From the NCBI GenBank assembly GCA_964519955.1, contig CAZFLM010000029.1:10817-74816 (forward strand): a stretch of 64,000 bases of DNA, in the 5' to 3' direction. A model generated the notes under the pieces. It was given only the letters and a program-made list of their open reading frames with translations. It searched no databases and was not told the DNA's origin. The DNA comes from CAZFLM01 sp964519955. GTDB lineage: Bacteria; Armatimonadota; Chthonomonadetes; Chthonomonadales; CAJBBX01. A program made the translations under genes and the position numbers. Of the stretch, positions 49,951 to 57,173 are shown in pieces (positions within the stretch are counted from its first letter, which is position 1; the number at the start of each line of letters is the position of its first letter).

Positions 49951-52900
49951 CTACTGGCGCTTCAGGTAGACCTTCGTGTTCACGTTCTTCAGGCCGTCCG
50001 ACACGCGGACCGTCACTCCGCCGCCAGGACCGTTGATGTTGCGGCCCCAGAGCTGCAGCGTCGACGTGGTCGCTCCGCCAGCGAAGGTGATGGTGTTCAC
50101 CGGCAGACCCGTGAGCGGGTTCCACGCGTAGGTGTAGAAGTTGTTGCTGCTGAAGTTGGGATAGCCGGCCGGGGCCGCGAATGTCCTATCCTTCGGCAGC
50201 GCGTCGAATGCGTCGACGGGCGCCACGAGCCGCACCTTGTCGGCCGGGGCATTCAGGGTGTAGGTGAGGACTGGCGACGGGTTCGGCGGAGCGCCGCCGA
50301 TGATCGCCACCGATGCCTTGTCCACGCCCTGCAGCCACGGTAGGACGAAGTTCGGGCCAGTGACGGGGTTGTAGACCCCGGTCCGCGGCGCTTCGGCGCC
50401 GGTAGTCGTCACGACCTGCACCGTGAAGGTGTAGGCGGTGTCGGCCGCGATCTGGTCCGCGGTCACCTTGTAGGAGGCCGAGGACGCGCCCGCGGGCACC
50501 GGGTACGCCGGCGCGATGGGCACGTGATCCAGATACTGGACCGGTCCGACCGGCGTGATGATGAGCTGCGTGCCTGCCGGCGCGGGGCCTGCCAGGAAGA
50601 CGTTCAGTGTGCTGAACGTGCCTGCGTTGCAGCCCCAGGGGCCATTCCCGACGAACGAGCCGCCCACCTGGATGCCGTTGCCGTCGGGCAGCAGCGGGTT
50701 GATCTCCAGTGTGGCGGTCGGCGCCGCGATGGCGATGCCGCCGACATCAGCCTTGAAGCCGCCGATCTGCTTGGTCGAGACGGTCTCCACGGCGACCGGG
50801 CCGATCGTCGCGCTGGTCGATCCGGCCGGCAGGTTGATGACCTGGCCGACGAACCAGTTGCCGACGGGGTCGGTGTCCGGCAGGCGGGAGACGGTGAACG
50901 TCGTTGCCACGCCGACTGGCTGCGACAGCGAGACGGTCAGGGTGACCGCCGATCCGGAGAACGTCGTGTTCGGCGTGAACCACATCGAGGCGTACAGCGC
51001 CACGACCTTGATCGGCGCCGTGCACATCGGGTACATGGGCTCGCCAGCGATATCGGCCCACACGACGGCTGTGCACGGATTGGTGTTGGCGTTGAACACC
51101 GAACTCCCCGAGTAGCCCATCACGGGCGCCGGGCTGGGCGGGTACGGCGTGAGGCCCGGATGTGCGGGCTGGACAGGCGGCTGGAGCCAGTCGATGGTCT
51201 TGCCGCCGACCCGGTTGCCGCGGTTGTTCAGCGTCACGGTGATCGTCGTGGTCCCCGTTCCGGCCTGAACCGCCGTCGGGTTCGCAACGACGGACTTGAT
51301 CCACGGCATCACCTTGTAGGTCTGGGTGGCGACGACGACCCCGCCGATGAGCGGCGGCTTGGACACGGTCATGCTCGCGGCATCGCCTCCAGCCGCGGAC
51401 GCGGTCGATGCCTTGACGCGCAGGACGCCCTTGGCCTGGCCAGGATACACGAACAGCAGTCCCTGGGTTGGGCTGATGGGCGTGAAGCGGAAGTGCGAGC
51501 CATCGACGGTGGTGTCCTCGACGTTGTTCGGGTCGTTGAACGCCAGCGTGGCGGCCGGGCTGTTGATCGACACCACGTACAGCGCGCCGACCGTCGGGGC
51601 AGGCGAGGCGAGGACGAAGTCCCAATCCGACTGGACGCCGCCACACAGGATCGTAGGCGGCGCCTTGGGCGGATCGGTGCTGTCATCCGCGTCGCGCGCC
51701 ACGAGCCGGCCGTTCGGCTGGGCACTCGTGCCGCCGCGCGCGATCACGAGCACGCGGATCAGCTCACCGTTGTAGTCGAACGTGATGTAGGAGGAGCCGG
51801 CTGCCGCGGCCGCAACCTGGACGTTCAGTGGCACCGGTACCGGGTTCGGCAGCGGCGCCACGATCGCGGCCTTGCCTCCCACCATCACGGAGCCCACGAC
51901 GGTGAAGTTGGCGTTGGTGCTCTCGATGAACACGTAGTTCGTGTTGGGGTTGCCGGTCGCCTGGTACGGGCTGCGCGTGGGCAGCGGGCCAGGCGTCGGA
52001 ACGGCCGTCCGATCCGAGATGGTCAGCGTGAAGCTGGCCGTCGGAGGCGGCACGGCGCCGAGGGAGATGGTCCTGGTCGGAGGCGCCACGCTGAAGGGCA
52101 TGCGTGTGGTTAGCCGGCAGCCGTCGACGGTGCCATCGGCCTCCTCGATGGAGGCAGCGATATGGGTAACGCCAGCGCCCTTGGTGATGCCGTTCGCCGC
52201 GATGATCGCGCCTGCGCCGAGCGGCTTGCCATAGGTGATGGCGTCGAGGAGCAGCACATCGTTCGGTGTGGTGCTGCGCCACATCACGCCCCGGGACACG
52301 AGTGTCGGCGTGGTGGCAGTGCCGACGACGCGGACGACGCCGCAGTCATCGACTGCCGCGCCGTAGGCGAGCGTGTCGCATCCGGGGAGCGCCGCGAGCA
52401 GAGTCGTGCCGGTGGGGGTGGCCAGGAACGGCTTCATGAGCCCTCCGCCCATGTAGGCGCCGACGATCTCCGCGGTGTCGGTGATGCCGAGGGCCACGCC
52501 GGGCCAGGGCACGCCAGCGACCGGTGCGGCTACCCAGGCGTTCAGGTCGTAGATGCACGCGTTCCAGTTGTAGTGGCCGACTGCGATGCCATACGGCCCC
52601 ACGTTGTTGATGGCATAGGCGGCGCTGGGGTTCGGGTCGCCCCAGGGAACGCCCGGCATCAGCGTGAAGGAGTTCCATCCCCACGGATCCCACGCGCCCG
52701 CCGACGGATTCGTGAGTGTGCCGGGGTTAGCGGCCCAGCCCACCACGATCCTGTGGTCGTTGATGCCATATGCGCCGCTCACGTAGGTGTCGGCAACCGC
52801 GTTCAGATCGGTTAGGCCGCCGGGACCGTTGAAGAGCGTGGCGAGTTCGTACTGGTAGCTCGTATACGACGATCCGACGATGTCGCCTGCGCTGTTGACG

Positions 52901-53226
52901 CCCCACGCCTTCGCGAGCTGGCATTCGCCCCCGAAGTAGGGATCGGTGAGCACGCCGAGCATACCTAACGGGCCGCCGATTGGATAGCTGAACGCACGAT
53001 CGATGGACTGGTCTGTGATAATGGCGGAGTAGCCGGCCGCGCCGGTCCCCACCAGCATGCCGCCCTTGTTGACCGCGAGGGCGTTCATGTACTTGCCGGG
53101 ATCCACGATGAACCAGCCCGTTGCCTCCTGGAACTGGATGAGCTGCGCGTGGGCAGCCATCACGCTTCCGAGGAGGAACAGCGCCCCGGTCAAGCAGACC
53201 CTTGCTCCTAGACTTCTGGGTCTCAT
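49951..53226 (-). CDS. Exported HAF-repeat and Ig-like surface protein
   Basis: 1091 residues; GAGGAG 9 bases ahead of ATG 53226. Signal peptide at about residues 1-28 (VCLTGALFLLGSVMAAHA-Q). Residues about 45-350 contain HAF-type repeats, each with an (A/G)(I/V)NxxGxIVG core: WGVNSAGDIVGS, YGINDHRIVVGW, GITDTAEIVGAY. The rest, to the end, is a series of beta-sandwich segments rich in Thr, Ser, Val and Pro with conserved Gly/Asn turns (bacterial Ig-like or CARDB-type). Cysteines are few. It lacks a PEP-CTERM or LPXTG tail. An outer-surface adhesive or structural role is probable. It precedes, on the same strand order, no other obvious partner; the PEP-CTERM gene lies upstream. Confidence 0.82.
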   Translation of the reverse strand: MRPRSLGARVCLTGALFLLGSVMAAHAQLIQFQEATGWFIVDPGKYMNALAVNKGGMLVGTGAAGYSAIITDQSIDRAFSYPIGGPLGMLGVLTDPYFGGECQLAKAWGVNSAGDIVGSSYTSYQYELATLFNGPGGLTDLNAVADTYVSGAYGINDHRIVVGWAANPGTLTNPSAGAWDPWGWNSFTLMPGVPWGDPNPSAAYAINNVGPYGIAVGHYNWNACIYDLNAWVAAPVAGVPWPGVALGITDTAEIVGAYMGGGLMKPFLATPTGTTLLAALPGCDTLAYGAAVDDCGVVRVVGTATTPTLVSRGVMWRSTTPNDVLLLDAITYGKPLGAGAIIAANGITKGAGVTHIAASIEEADGTVDGCRLTTRMPFSVAPPTRTISLGAVPPPTASFTLTISDRTAVPTPGPLPTRSPYQATGNPNTNYVFIESTNANFTVVGSVMVGGKAAIVAPLPNPVPVPLNVQVAAAAAGSSYITFDYNGELIRVLVIARGGTSAQPNGRLVARDADDSTDPPKAPPTILCGGVQSDWDFVLASPAPTVGALYVVSINSPAATLAFNDPNNVEDTTVDGSHFRFTPISPTQGLLFVYPGQAKGVLRVKASTASAAGGDAASMTVSKPPLIGGVVVATQTYKVMPWIKSVVANPTAVQAGTGTTTITVTLNNRGNRVGGKTIDWLQPPVQPAHPGLTPYPPSPAPVMGYSGSSVFNANTNPCTAVVWADIAGEPMYPMCTAPIKVVALYASMWFTPNTTFSGSAVTLTVSLSQPVGVATTFTVSRLPDTDPVGNWFVGQVINLPAGSTSATIGPVAVETVSTKQIGGFKADVGGIAIAAPTATLEINPLLPDGNGIQVGGSFVGNGPWGCNAGTFSTLNVFLAGPAPAGTQLIITPVGPVQYLDHVPIAPAYPVPAGASSASYKVTADQIAADTAYTFTVQVVTTTGAEAPRTGVYNPVTGPNFVLPWLQGVDKASVAIIGGAPPNPSPVLTYTLNAPADKVRLVAPVDAFDALPKDRTFAAPAGYPNFSSNNFYTYAWNPLTGLPVNTITFAGGATTSTLQLWGRNINGPGGGVTVRVSDGLKNVNTKVYLKRQ

Positions 53227-53618
53227 TGGTATAGCTCCTCTGTGGGCTGACACAGTGTGCTGCGCTCCGCGATCATGCGCGGGTGCAGCCTATACGGATA
53301 GGATGCGGGTGGCGCGCCGGCGCTGAATGAAAGGGGGGCGCCCAGTTCGGGCGGAGCCCCGGTTCGCCGCCGTGTCCATCCGTCGTGCCATGCACCTTCT
53401 CTAGCGAGGCCGTGGGCAGGATTGCGCTCTGCCGGCGGCTGGGCAATCACCTCCTTGGTCGGTCCCCGCGTCGGGCTGCTGTCAGCAGTGCCGCGATGGC
53501 TCTCCGGCACCGACTCCGGAGTCCCTGTTGCATGGGAGGGCAGGGTGCCGCCGGCGCGCCGGGATACGTAACAGCGCTGAGGCGGCACCACGCGGAGAGC
53601 CTTGCCCTCTTCTCCCGC
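53227..53618. other. Intergenic region, no gene seen
   Basis: 392 bases between the PEP-CTERM gene and the HAF protein gene, both on the - strand. I see a ribosome binding site for the HAF gene at its left end and no convincing gene, repeat or promoter. Confidence 0.6.
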
Positions 53619-54332
53619 CTAGGCACCCTTGCGTGCCCGCAGGAGAACCTGTGACGCCGCGACAGCGGCTCCGAGGAGCAGAGCCAGGGCAGACGGTTCG
53701 GGCGTGGGGTCTTGCGTGGGCGCCTGCGCCCTGCGCAGTTGGAACCACATCGTGGCCTCCCCGATGCCGAGTGGCAGCATGTCCTGGTCGGGGTTACCCC
53801 GGCACGACGAGGACAGGACGGCCCAGAAGGCCCCGCCGATGTCGTCGTTCCAACCGGCGCCGAGTGGCCAGACGTTCGTGCCGATGGTTGCTGAGGTGGC
53901 GTAGGTGCCGGCCAGCGGAATATCGCCGGCCGCGAGGTCGACCGCGTCCGCCGCCCCAAGGGAGCTGTCGAACTTGATCTGGGCGCTGCTGAAGCTCTGC
54001 GGTCCGAGCCCAAAGCTGGAGCCGTAGCCGTCGATCAGGGCCACGTTGTACGCGCTGCTGCCTCCGTTCGGCACCAGCGCGAGGTCGACGTTCGACGGCG
54101 TCAGGTCGACCGCGTTCAGCATCTGGACGCTGACCATGACGTCGACCACGAAGTTGTCGTATCCGGGATAGTCCGCGATGTTGAAGCCGGAGGTGTCGAA
54201 CTTCCAGCCCATCACATTCGGGTCGGCAACGCCGCCGACCGCGAACACCCCCTGAGCGCCCGCGGCGCGGGGGAGTGCGAACATCACTGCCATGCCGATC
54301 AGCACGGCAAGACGGCCTCTTGTGTGGCTCAT
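53619..54332 (-). CDS. PEP-CTERM sorted exported protein
   Basis: 237 residues; AGGAAGGAAG ahead of ATG 54332. Signal peptide (VLIGMAVMFALPRAAGA-Q), beta-rich body (VMGWKFDTSGFNIADYPGYD, VQMLNAVDLTPSNVDLALVP, TSATIGTNVWPLGAGWNDDI), and a C-terminal sorting tail TPEPSALALLLGAAVAASQV ending LLRARKGA. PEP-CTERM proteins are cut and anchored by an exosortase in bacteria that make exopolysaccharide. No exosortase is in the window. It may share a role with the HAF protein downstream on the same strand. Confidence 0.88.
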   Translation of the reverse strand: MSHTRGRLAVLIGMAVMFALPRAAGAQGVFAVGGVADPNVMGWKFDTSGFNIADYPGYDNFVVDVMVSVQMLNAVDLTPSNVDLALVPNGGSSAYNVALIDGYGSSFGLGPQSFSSAQIKFDSSLGAADAVDLAAGDIPLAGTYATSATIGTNVWPLGAGWNDDIGGAFWAVLSSSCRGNPDQDMLPLGIGEATMWFQLRRAQAPTQDPTPEPSALALLLGAAVAASQVLLRARKGA

Positions 54333-54606
54333 TGCTTCCTTCCTTCGCTTCTCGACGCGCGACGGACGGTTCAAGGCGTCCATCGCTTGGGCGACCGCGC
54401 GGCGGACACGGCTGCTGCCGCATTCCCAGGCCACGGCCCCACGATGGCGGGCGATCGCGTACCCTCCGACCGTCCTGCCGCCGTGCTGAGCCCGCTCGCG
54501 CCACGGCCGATGGGTAGTAGGTGTGCGACGTTCCTTGGCTCTCCGCTTCTGCCTTTCCCGGTCGCATGGTCGGCCAAGCAATTGGTCCTCGCCGAACCAG
54601 GAACCG

Positions 54607-54615
54607 TGGTATAAT
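54607..54615 (+). promoter_or_regulatory. Extended -10 promoter with no gene after it
   Basis: TGGTATAAT at 54607-54615 is a perfect extended -10 (TGnTATAAT). A possible TTGGTC -35 is 22 bases away and too far to count. The rightward transcript would start near 54622, but the next + strand gene is several kilobases away. Confidence 0.65.
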
Positions 54616-54621
54616 GTGAAC

Positions 54622-54717
54622 GCAGGGCTAATGGCGGCCGCCTAACGCACGGCCGGCGCTGGCTTCTGTGGGCCACGGTAGGATGGGCTTGCTCTGGCCA
54701 GAGATCACAGCCCATCC
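54622..54717 (+). ncRNA. Candidate small RNA ending in a hairpin
   Basis: About 95 bases from the extended -10 promoter to the end of GGATGGGCT (54681-54689) paired with AGCCCATCC (54709-54717). The hairpin loop holds TGCTCTGGCCAGAGATCAC. A pyrimidine-rich stretch (CCCCCTTCCCTTC) follows. No frame in it looks like a protein. Related units occur twice downstream. Confidence 0.35.
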
Positions 54718-55046
54718 TGCCCCCTTCCCTTCATCCCTTGCCTATGCGTCGCTCCTTCCTCCCTGGAGTCGCTGCTTCGCTCCGCCCCTGCTGTCGTGCA
54801 CCTCTGGCGCGCGAGTCGCACGAATGGCGGCCGCCTGACGCACCTGTGGCGCGGCATCGGTGGACCACTACGGGAGCAGGCCTGCTCTGGCCAAAGATCA
54901 CGACCCGATCCCGGACTTCATCACCGCGCGCTGCCGGCGCGGCCAGACACACGAATGGCGACCGTCTGACGCGCACCAGGTGCTGTCTCCGTGAGCCATG
55001 CGGTGGTCGGGCCTGCTCTGGCCAAAGATCACGACCCGATCCCGCT
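54625..55046 (+). repeat. Three related hairpin units with a constant loop
   Basis: TGCTCTGGCC-A-AGATCAC recurs at about 54689, 54888 and 55015. Each is preceded by an (A)ATGGCG(G/A)CCG(C/T)C motif. The flanking arms differ: GGATGGGCT/AGCCCATCC in the first and GGTCGGG/CCCGATC in the third (one wobble), with a shorter CGGG/CCCG in the second. Confidence 0.7.
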
Positions 55047-55740
55047 AGTTGGTGCGTCTGTCGTTCGTTCCTTACTGCCGAGGGCTTGCGAGCGCCATCA
55101 GGGCGCTGCCCGCTATGCTAGTCTCGAAGCGCGCGGCGCCCGAGGCGTGGCGGTGTGTCGGCGTGGCAAAGCGGTGGGGTGGGGGGATCGGCGGTGAGAT
55201 GCAGCACGGCGCGTCTCGGTGCGCTTCAGGCACGGGGGCGCGCCGCTCATGCGGGATCGGCGGAATGACCAGTACCCACTGAATGGCATTGCATACACCG
55301 TGCCAATCACGCAACTGCGCGTGATTGCGGGGCGGTGTGTTGTGGCTGGGGCGTTCAGGTGCGTGCGGCGCAGGCAGTGAGGCGAGGGGATTCGTGCGGC
55401 TGGCGGACGGGGCGACGCAGCGCGCCAGTACGCTTCGGTCAGCGGATGGCGGACACAACGTGCAGCGAGGCTGATGCACGTACAACGGCTGCAGCGAGGG
55501 CACTGCGGCCGTTGCGTCGCCAAGTACCGGGCGATGCGGGACGTAGGGGGAGGCATCCCGTTCTCCCAGATTTGCTCACATGCGTGCGCGCTGCCCTCTC
55601 GGGCGCTGCTCTGCTTGATCCCGCGTGGCCTGTGCTGCCCACGTGCCGGTCAGGAGGTGCCGCTATCGGCACGCCGCTGGCCGACCGGGCCAGCACTCGC
55701 TTCGGGCCGCACGGAGGATCCGTCGCTGCGACAGAGGCTA
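54718..55740. other. Gene-poor region between facing promoters
   Basis: About 1 kb with open frames only of the low-complexity Arg/Pro/His/Ala kind, which I do not accept as genes. A perfect 9-bp hairpin, CAATCACGC/GCGTGATTG (55304-55327), stands out. The region is bounded by promoters that point towards each other. Confidence 0.6.
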
Positions 55741-55747
55741 TGTTCGC

Positions 55748-55776
55748 ACTATACCAGCACTTGTGCCAGGTGTCAA
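55748..55776 (-). promoter_or_regulatory. Consensus sigma-70 promoter pointing into a gene-poor region
   Basis: On the - strand TTGACA (55776-55771), 17-bp spacer, TATAGT (55753-55748). This is a perfect -35 with a 5/6 -10. It would start a leftward transcript near 55741; the next - strand gene, PEP-CTERM, is 1.4 kb away. Confidence 0.75.
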
Positions 55777-55874
55777 GGTATAGCGAGTCGGGAAATGAAT
55801 ACCAGCGGACAGGCAGGCAGAAGAGCGCGCGGCCGCCGGTCTCCGCCAGGGCGGGGCATCGTCTCGGTGCGGCG

Positions 55875-56318
55875 CTAGTCGGTCTTCACCAGAACGATCT
55901 TCTGCCCGCAGGTCCGGTGCCGACGCCCGGTCCACGAGGCCGGACTGCCGGTTGAGAAGAGCTTGCCGCAGTGGGGGCACCTCAGCCACCCGTTCGGCTG
56001 CACCGTGGCTGACATCGGCTCGCGGTCGTCCGGCCACATTCGCACCACCTCGCCCGATGTGAACGAGCCGTTGCACACACCACAGCCTACCAAGGCAAGC
56101 ACTCGGCGGCCCTCTATCTCGCATTCCTCACACCAACTGCCCAAGCCGTGGCACTTGGGGCATTCGGCGAGGACCAGTGGGTTGTGGTCGTTCTGGTCCG
56201 TGAAGTACTGACTGGCGTCGATCGCTCGGAGCACGTCGCACTTGCGCGGATGGTCCCACCGTGGTTCGGGTGACGGCTCAGACACGCCAGACCGTTTGGG
56301 CTTCCACCACAGTCGCAT
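55875..56318 (-). CDS. Small zinc-finger protein of unknown function
   Basis: 147 residues from ATG 56318 with GAGG 8 bases ahead; an upstream extension to 56438 lacks support. Three metal-binding clusters are visible: CPKCHGLGSWCEEC (residues about 52-65), CGVC (about 79-82), and CPHCGKLF with a later Cys (about 112-140). The first resembles the DnaJ central zinc domain (CxxCxGxG). The pattern indicates a real gene. Its partner is unknown. The nucleotidyltransferase gene lies 28 bases upstream on the same strand. Confidence 0.75.
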   Translation of the reverse strand: MRLWWKPKRSGVSEPSPEPRWDHPRKCDVLRAIDASQYFTDQNDHNPLVLAECPKCHGLGSWCEECEIEGRRVLALVGCGVCNGSFTSGEVVRMWPDDREPMSATVQPNGWLRCPHCGKLFSTGSPASWTGRRHRTCGQKIVLVKTD

Positions 56319-56346
56319 TGTCCTGGCCTCTGGCTCCAAGATGCCG

Positions 56347-57159
56347 TCAGTGGAGAACGCCCATCGCCGCGAGGTGCTCGCGCACGGCCGCCTCGCACGC
56401 TGCGGGGTACTCCGCGCCCAGAGCCTCGCACGCCGCACGCGCGTCCGCCGAGAACGCGTCCAGCTCCGCCGCCAGCGCCGCGCAGATGCTGTCGAGCGTG
56501 GTCGCGCCGAAGTAGGCGAGCATGGCCTGCTGTTTGGCGGCGGGCAGGTGGCGCACGTCGTCGAACGCCCAGCGCCCGGTCATGGCGGGGTACAGCGCGC
56601 GCAGGACCTGGACATGACCGTTGAACAGTACAGCCTGCACGTAGAGCATCTTGTACAAATTGCCGCGCCGGTAGTACTTCCCGTCGAGGTAGGCGTAGAC
56701 CCACCAGTGGTCGATCCAGCGCGCCAGCCCGGCGGCGTCGAGGGCGGGCGGTTCCGCCGGCGGGCCGGCCTCGGCCAGGATGCCGGAGTGGTCGAAGAGC
56801 ACCCGGTCGGCGTGCATCCCCGCCGAGCGGAACACGCTCTCCGCCACGACCTCGAAGTCGCAGAGCAGCACGTCGCCGCCCGGCCCGCGGAAGAGGAACG
56901 CGTGGTTGCAGTAGGCAGGCGCCTCGCCCTCCGGCAGCCACACCTCCACGCGCCCGCACAGGCGCTCGCACACGCCCCGCAGCTCGTCGCGCACCTCCTC
57001 GTGGCACTCGTCGCGCACCACGACGCCCACGTCGACGTCGGAGTAGGCGTCGGTTTCGCCCCGCCCGATCGAGCCGTGCAGGCACATGGCCAGGCAGCGC
57101 GGGTCCTCCCGGTAATGCTCGACGAGTGCGTCCAGCGACGCGAGCAGATGCGGATGCAA
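56347..57159 (-). CDS. Nucleotidyltransferase-domain protein
   Basis: 270 residues from a TTG start at 57159, chosen because AAGGAGG lies 9 bases before it, right after the stop of the previous gene (TAAGGAGG). The nucleotidyltransferase motif HGSIGRGETDAYSDVDVGVV (GS...G...DxD) is near residue 28. The rest is helical, with YAYLDGKYYRRGNLYKMLYV near residue 150, as in aminoglycoside- or other small-molecule nucleotidyltransferases. A resistance role is possible but not shown. It is probably read through from the PQQ-like gene. Confidence 0.83.
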   Translation of the reverse strand: MHPHLLASLDALVEHYREDPRCLAMCLHGSIGRGETDAYSDVDVGVVVRDECHEEVRDELRGVCERLCGRVEVWLPEGEAPAYCNHAFLFRGPGGDVLLCDFEVVAESVFRSAGMHADRVLFDHSGILAEAGPPAEPPALDAAGLARWIDHWWVYAYLDGKYYRRGNLYKMLYVQAVLFNGHVQVLRALYPAMTGRWAFDDVRHLPAAKQQAMLAYFGATTLDSICAALAAELDAFSADARAACEALGAEYPAACEAAVREHLAAMGVLH

Positions 57160-57173
57160 CGGTGCGTTCCTCC

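Noticed and set aside
54582..54587. TTGGTC as a -35 for the TATAAT at 54610
   Set aside because: Spacer of 22 bases is too long; the extended -10 explains the promoter better.
55072..55556. Two overlapping 143- and 147-residue - strand frames after the 55.75-kb promoter
   Set aside because: Arg/Pro/His/Thr-rich sequence without motifs, typical of noncoding GC-rich DNA, and no good ribosome binding site.
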